Positions 61,371-64,000 of a DNA stretch of 64,000 nt are shown here, in pieces. Below the pieces are notes generated by a model that did not search any database, had not been told where the DNA came from, and saw nothing but the letters and a program-made list of their open reading frames with translations. The stretch is from Chitinophaga sp. YR627. Its GTDB lineage: Bacteria > Bacteroidota > Bacteroidia > Chitinophagales > Chitinophagaceae. Both the position numbers and the translations under genes were made by a program. Numbering within the stretch: position 1 is the stretch's first letter; the number at the start of each line of letters is the position of its first letter. The stretch is taken from contig NZ_FOUX01000004.1 in NCBI RefSeq assembly GCF_900114995.1, positions 248,001-312,000 on the forward strand, written 5' to 3'.

Positions 61371-63503
61371 CTAAGCAACCAGTTCTGCGCCCTTATACTC
61401 TTCAGACAATTTCTTCTGCAATTCCGGTGGTACAGGCGCATATTCTGCGAAGACCGCTTTGATCTTTGCCTTACCCTGTGTCACATTCCGCAAAGCAGCA
61501 TATAGTTTATCTAATTCTGCCTGTGGCGTACGTGCCTTGATCACCTGATAACCATTCAGGGAATCCATACCGGTAATGATACTTCTGCGGCTTTGTAATT
61601 CACTCATTACATCTCCTGCCATGGTATCTGCAACGGTGATATCAATATCAAATACCGGCTCCAGCAACTGTGGCGCTGCCTGATGGAATGCATCGCGGAA
61701 TGCCATCATACCGGCAATTTTAAAAGAAATATCATTACTGTCTACAGGATGCATCTTACCATCATACACACTTACCCGGATATCGCGCACATAAGAACCT
61801 GTCAGCGGACCTTCCTGCATTTTCTCCATCACACCTTTCAGGACGGAAGGTAGAAAACGGTTTTCTATCGCCCCCCCCACGATGCAGTTATTGAACACCA
61901 GTTTACCGCCCCAGCTCAGGGCAATTTCCTCCGTCTCTCTGACCGGGTGTTCCTTATAGGCAGGCATACCATCATAATAAGGCTCAATGGTGATAAACAC
62001 CTCTCCAAACTGACCAGCGCCGCCAGATTGTTTTTTATGACGATAGGTAGCCGCAGCATGCTTACGGATGGTTTCCCGGTAAGGGATCTTAGCCGGCAGG
62101 AATTCCACATGCATTTTGTAGATATTCAGCAGACGCCATTTGGTTAACGCAAGATGCAGATCGCCCTGTCCATGGAGGATCACCTGTTTCAGTTCACGGT
62201 TGTATTCTATTTCCAGCGTAGGATCTTCCATATGCAGTTCGGCCAGTACTTCACTCAGTTTCTCGTCATCTCCCTTATTGGTTGCTTCAATGGCGACCCT
62301 GACTTTAGGCGTAGGGAATTCGATCGGTTTCACCTGCTTACCGGATTGTTTGTCCGCTAACAGTGTATGGTTGGTAAGCGTATTCTTCAGTTTCAGCGTA
62401 CAGCCGATATCTCCGGCACGTAATACCTCTGCCGGATGACGGTTACGGCCATCTGTAATGAACAACTGATTGAGGCGTTCAACGGTATTGCCCTTTTCGC
62501 TGTATAATTCGACACCTGCTTTGATTTCGCCTGCCAGTACCTTAAAAAACGAAAGGCGCCCTATATGGGGCTCCTGAAGGGTTTTAAACACAAACAATAC
62601 GGGGGATGCTGAAGGATCACATGGAATAGGGCTACCGTCTTCCGCCTGTTCTGCAGGCATGTCGATGGCAGCCGGAGCGACATTATCGATGAAACCCATC
62701 AGGCGTCCGCTGCCCATATTATGTAAGGCGGACAAACAGAATACCGGGAATACGTGGTGTTTCAGCATGCCGATCTTCAATCCCTGCCGCATTTCATCCT
62801 CATCCAGACTGCCCTTCTCAAAATACTGTTCCATCAGCGTATCATCGTTTTCTGCTGCTTTTTCTACCAGCTCGTTATGTAATCGCTCCGCCTGTTCTTT
62901 CTCACTGTCAGGTATAGGCAGTTTTTCAGGCTTACCACCGTTTTCCGGGAACCGGTACATGGTCATTTTCAAGAGGTCAATTACACTGTTAAACCCTGGT
63001 CCCTGGTTGACAGGATACTGCATCACCGTCACCGCAGTCCCGAATACACGACGGGCTTCCTCCACGGTACGGGAGAAGTTGGCCTGCTCCGTATCCAGCT
63101 GATTGACGGCCAGAATAGTCGGTTTCTGGTACTTATCCACATAATCCCAGATCTGTTCCGTACCCACTTCTACCCCATGCTGCGCATTCAGGAGCAGTAA
63201 AGCTGTGTCACAGACCCTGATAGAAGAAATGATCTCTCCGATGAAATCTTCCAGTCCGGGAGTGTCGATAATATTGATCTTGTAATCGCGCCATTCCGTA
63301 TGAAGGCAGGTGGCATAGACCGAACTTCCTCTTTCATGCTCGATGTCATGATAGTCGGAAACAGTGTTTCCTTCTTCTACAGTACCGCGGCGGGGAATAA
63401 TACCAGCTTCGAACAGCATGGTTTCGCAAAGGGTCGTCTTTCCGCTCTTGGCGGCGCCCAATAATACAATGTTCCTGATGTGCTTCTCATCATAGGTCTT
63501 CAT
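61371..63503 (-). CDS. EF-G-like protein with altered GTPase site
   Basis: A 710-residue translation-factor homologue. G1 is GAAKSGKT (16-23), G3 reads DTPGL (80-84) instead of DTPGH: the catalytic His is Leu; G4 reads NQLD (134-137) instead of NKxD. The remaining EF-G domains are complete, with domain IV near 450-600 and an EF-G C-terminal domain. Mycobacterial EF-G2 paralogues, which also lack the His, have been reported as defective in ribosome-dependent GTPase activity. It is probably a divergent EF-G2-type paralogue. The bases 62205-62519 are copied at 58981-59296. Confidence 0.88.
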   Translation of the reverse strand: MKTYDEKHIRNIVLLGAAKSGKTTLCETMLFEAGIIPRRGTVEEGNTVSDYHDIEHERGSSVYATCLHTEWRDYKINIIDTPGLEDFIGEIISSIRVCDTALLLLNAQHGVEVGTEQIWDYVDKYQKPTILAVNQLDTEQANFSRTVEEARRVFGTAVTVMQYPVNQGPGFNSVIDLLKMTMYRFPENGGKPEKLPIPDSEKEQAERLHNELVEKAAENDDTLMEQYFEKGSLDEDEMRQGLKIGMLKHHVFPVFCLSALHNMGSGRLMGFIDNVAPAAIDMPAEQAEDGSPIPCDPSASPVLFVFKTLQEPHIGRLSFFKVLAGEIKAGVELYSEKGNTVERLNQLFITDGRNRHPAEVLRAGDIGCTLKLKNTLTNHTLLADKQSGKQVKPIEFPTPKVRVAIEATNKGDDEKLSEVLAELHMEDPTLEIEYNRELKQVILHGQGDLHLALTKWRLLNIYKMHVEFLPAKIPYRETIRKHAAATYRHKKQSGGAGQFGEVFITIEPYYDGMPAYKEHPVRETEEIALSWGGKLVFNNCIVGGAIENRFLPSVLKGVMEKMQEGPLTGSYVRDIRVSVYDGKMHPVDSNDISFKIAGMMAFRDAFHQAAPQLLEPVFDIDITVADTMAGDVMSELQSRRSIITGMDSLNGYQVIKARTPQAELDKLYAALRNVTQGKAKIKAVFAEYAPVPPELQKKLSEEYKGAELVA

Positions 63504-63669
63504 AAACGTAAGAATTAAGTATTGTCAGCCGGAGCGGGCTGATCGTAAACAATAAGATAAGTAGACGTGGAAATGCCGTTTTGGTGATTTTAGCCGTAGC
63601 TGGATAAGCTATAACCGATTCTGAGTATTAAGTTACTCTATTTTTTCCTACCAGCACCGCTCAAATGTG

Positions 63670-63697
63670 TTGCAACATCATTATTAGTGTACCTTTG
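63670..63697 (+). promoter_or_regulatory. Promoter of the ABC exporter gene
   Basis: TTG (63670-63672), 17-nt spacer and TACCTTTG (63690-63697), 24 nt before the ATG. Confidence 0.6.
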
Positions 63698-63721
63698 CAC
63701 TCATAGATTGTCTTTAGTATC

Positions 63722-64000
63722 ATGAAACTGTTCTTATATTATTTAAAAAGTTACAAATGGTTGATAGCACTGGCTTTGTTATTAGCAACCATTAACCAGG
63801 TATTCTCCCTGCTGGATCCGTATATTTTTGGCCGGATCGTAGACCTTTTTGCGAATCATCCGCATACCGATGCAGGTGGGGTAGCACGTACGCAGTCCGA
63901 CTATGTGGCGGCCGTTATTTTATGGCTCCTGGCCTCCGTAGGAGTTGCCATGGTGTCCCGTATAGCCAAAGCGTTCCAGGATTACTTTACGAACGTCATT
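63722..64000 (+). CDS. ABC exporter, N-terminal part (truncated by window end)
   Basis: Only the first 93 codons are visible. The sequence YLKSYKWLIALALLLATINQVF, then LLDPYIFGRIVDLF, is the first TM helix and the loop of a type IV ABC exporter (MsbA-like) membrane domain; a second helix begins near residue 68. The ATPase part lies outside. It has its own promoter. Confidence 0.8.
   Translation, partial: MKLFLYYLKSYKWLIALALLLATINQVFSLLDPYIFGRIVDLFANHPHTDAGGVARTQSDYVAAVILWLLASVGVAMVSRIAKAFQDYFTNVI

Noticed and set aside
1..64000. tRNA or rRNA genes, integrases, transposases
   Set aside because: No cloverleaf TPsiC-like GTTCGANTC context, no rRNA core sequence and no recombinase motif was seen by eye; a tRNAscan or Infernal run would confirm.

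Overview
The window looks like a chromosomal segment from a Bacteroidota member, most likely Chitinophagaceae (Chitinophaga-like). The supporting signs are: TAnnTTTG promoter elements rather than E. coli -10/-35 boxes; a PorT-like type IX secretion gene next to the menaquinone methyltransferase; atpD-atpC detached from the rest of the ATP synthase genes; short basic tail proteins and DUF6600-type proteins; and an SurE / small membrane protein / LpxB cluster. Most genes are housekeeping. There is no CRISPR array, no rRNA or tRNA gene that I can see, and no intact mobile element.

From 1 to about 40.8 kb most genes are on the minus strand. They are an acidic low-complexity protein, purA, a bifunctional Rel, a 2H phosphoesterase, an OmpR-type response regulator, a GH29 fucosidase / GH2 mannosidase pair, lpxB, surE, a beta-oxidation HAD/crotonase fusion with an ABC-2 exporter, a PepSY protein, a GreA-like factor, metG, an alpha/beta hydrolase, a ThiF-like protein, a sensor kinase (a plausible partner for the response regulator 19 kb away), atpDC, an efflux operon (adaptor, permease, TolC) and a degenerate hybrid histidine kinase. 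A few genes lie on the plus strand: DUF6728-like, Fic/Doc, an LD-carboxypeptidase, YqgE/AlgH, DUF6600 and a GNAT-like protein.

From 40.9 kb to 59 kb the genes are mostly on the plus strand: an M48 peptidase, dnaX, a PDH E2, a VOC protein, a GbsR/MarR regulator with its neighbour epimerase, a CoA-binding protein, YkuK, a lipoprotein, menG-porT, dihydroorotase, a MutS-like ATPase and a ComM/YifB-like ATPase. The strand switch, together with a cluster of four TTATCCAC motifs in a 780-bp non-coding gap at 47.4-48.2 kb, makes a replication origin in or near this interval worth testing.

The end of the window (58.85-63.5 kb) is a rearranged locus. The tail of the comM-like gene and a 315-bp internal piece of an EF-G-like gene are duplicated around an inserted metallo-hydrolase / HxlR regulator pair and a broken XRE-type regulator. 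The window ends inside an ABC exporter gene.

The strongest non-obvious signals are: a run of ten A's in dnaX at which slippage in either direction reaches a stop within a few codons (a candidate gamma/tau switch); the duplication-bounded insertion; a compact promoter-to-terminator transcript without a recognised gene at 26.75-26.91 kb; enzymes and kinases that lack a canonical catalytic residue (hybrid kinase H to Q, EF-G-like DTPGH to DTPGL, ThiF-like Asp to Gln, dihydroorotase His to Gln); and paired inverted AATTNNN 7-bp arrays in intergenic DNA.
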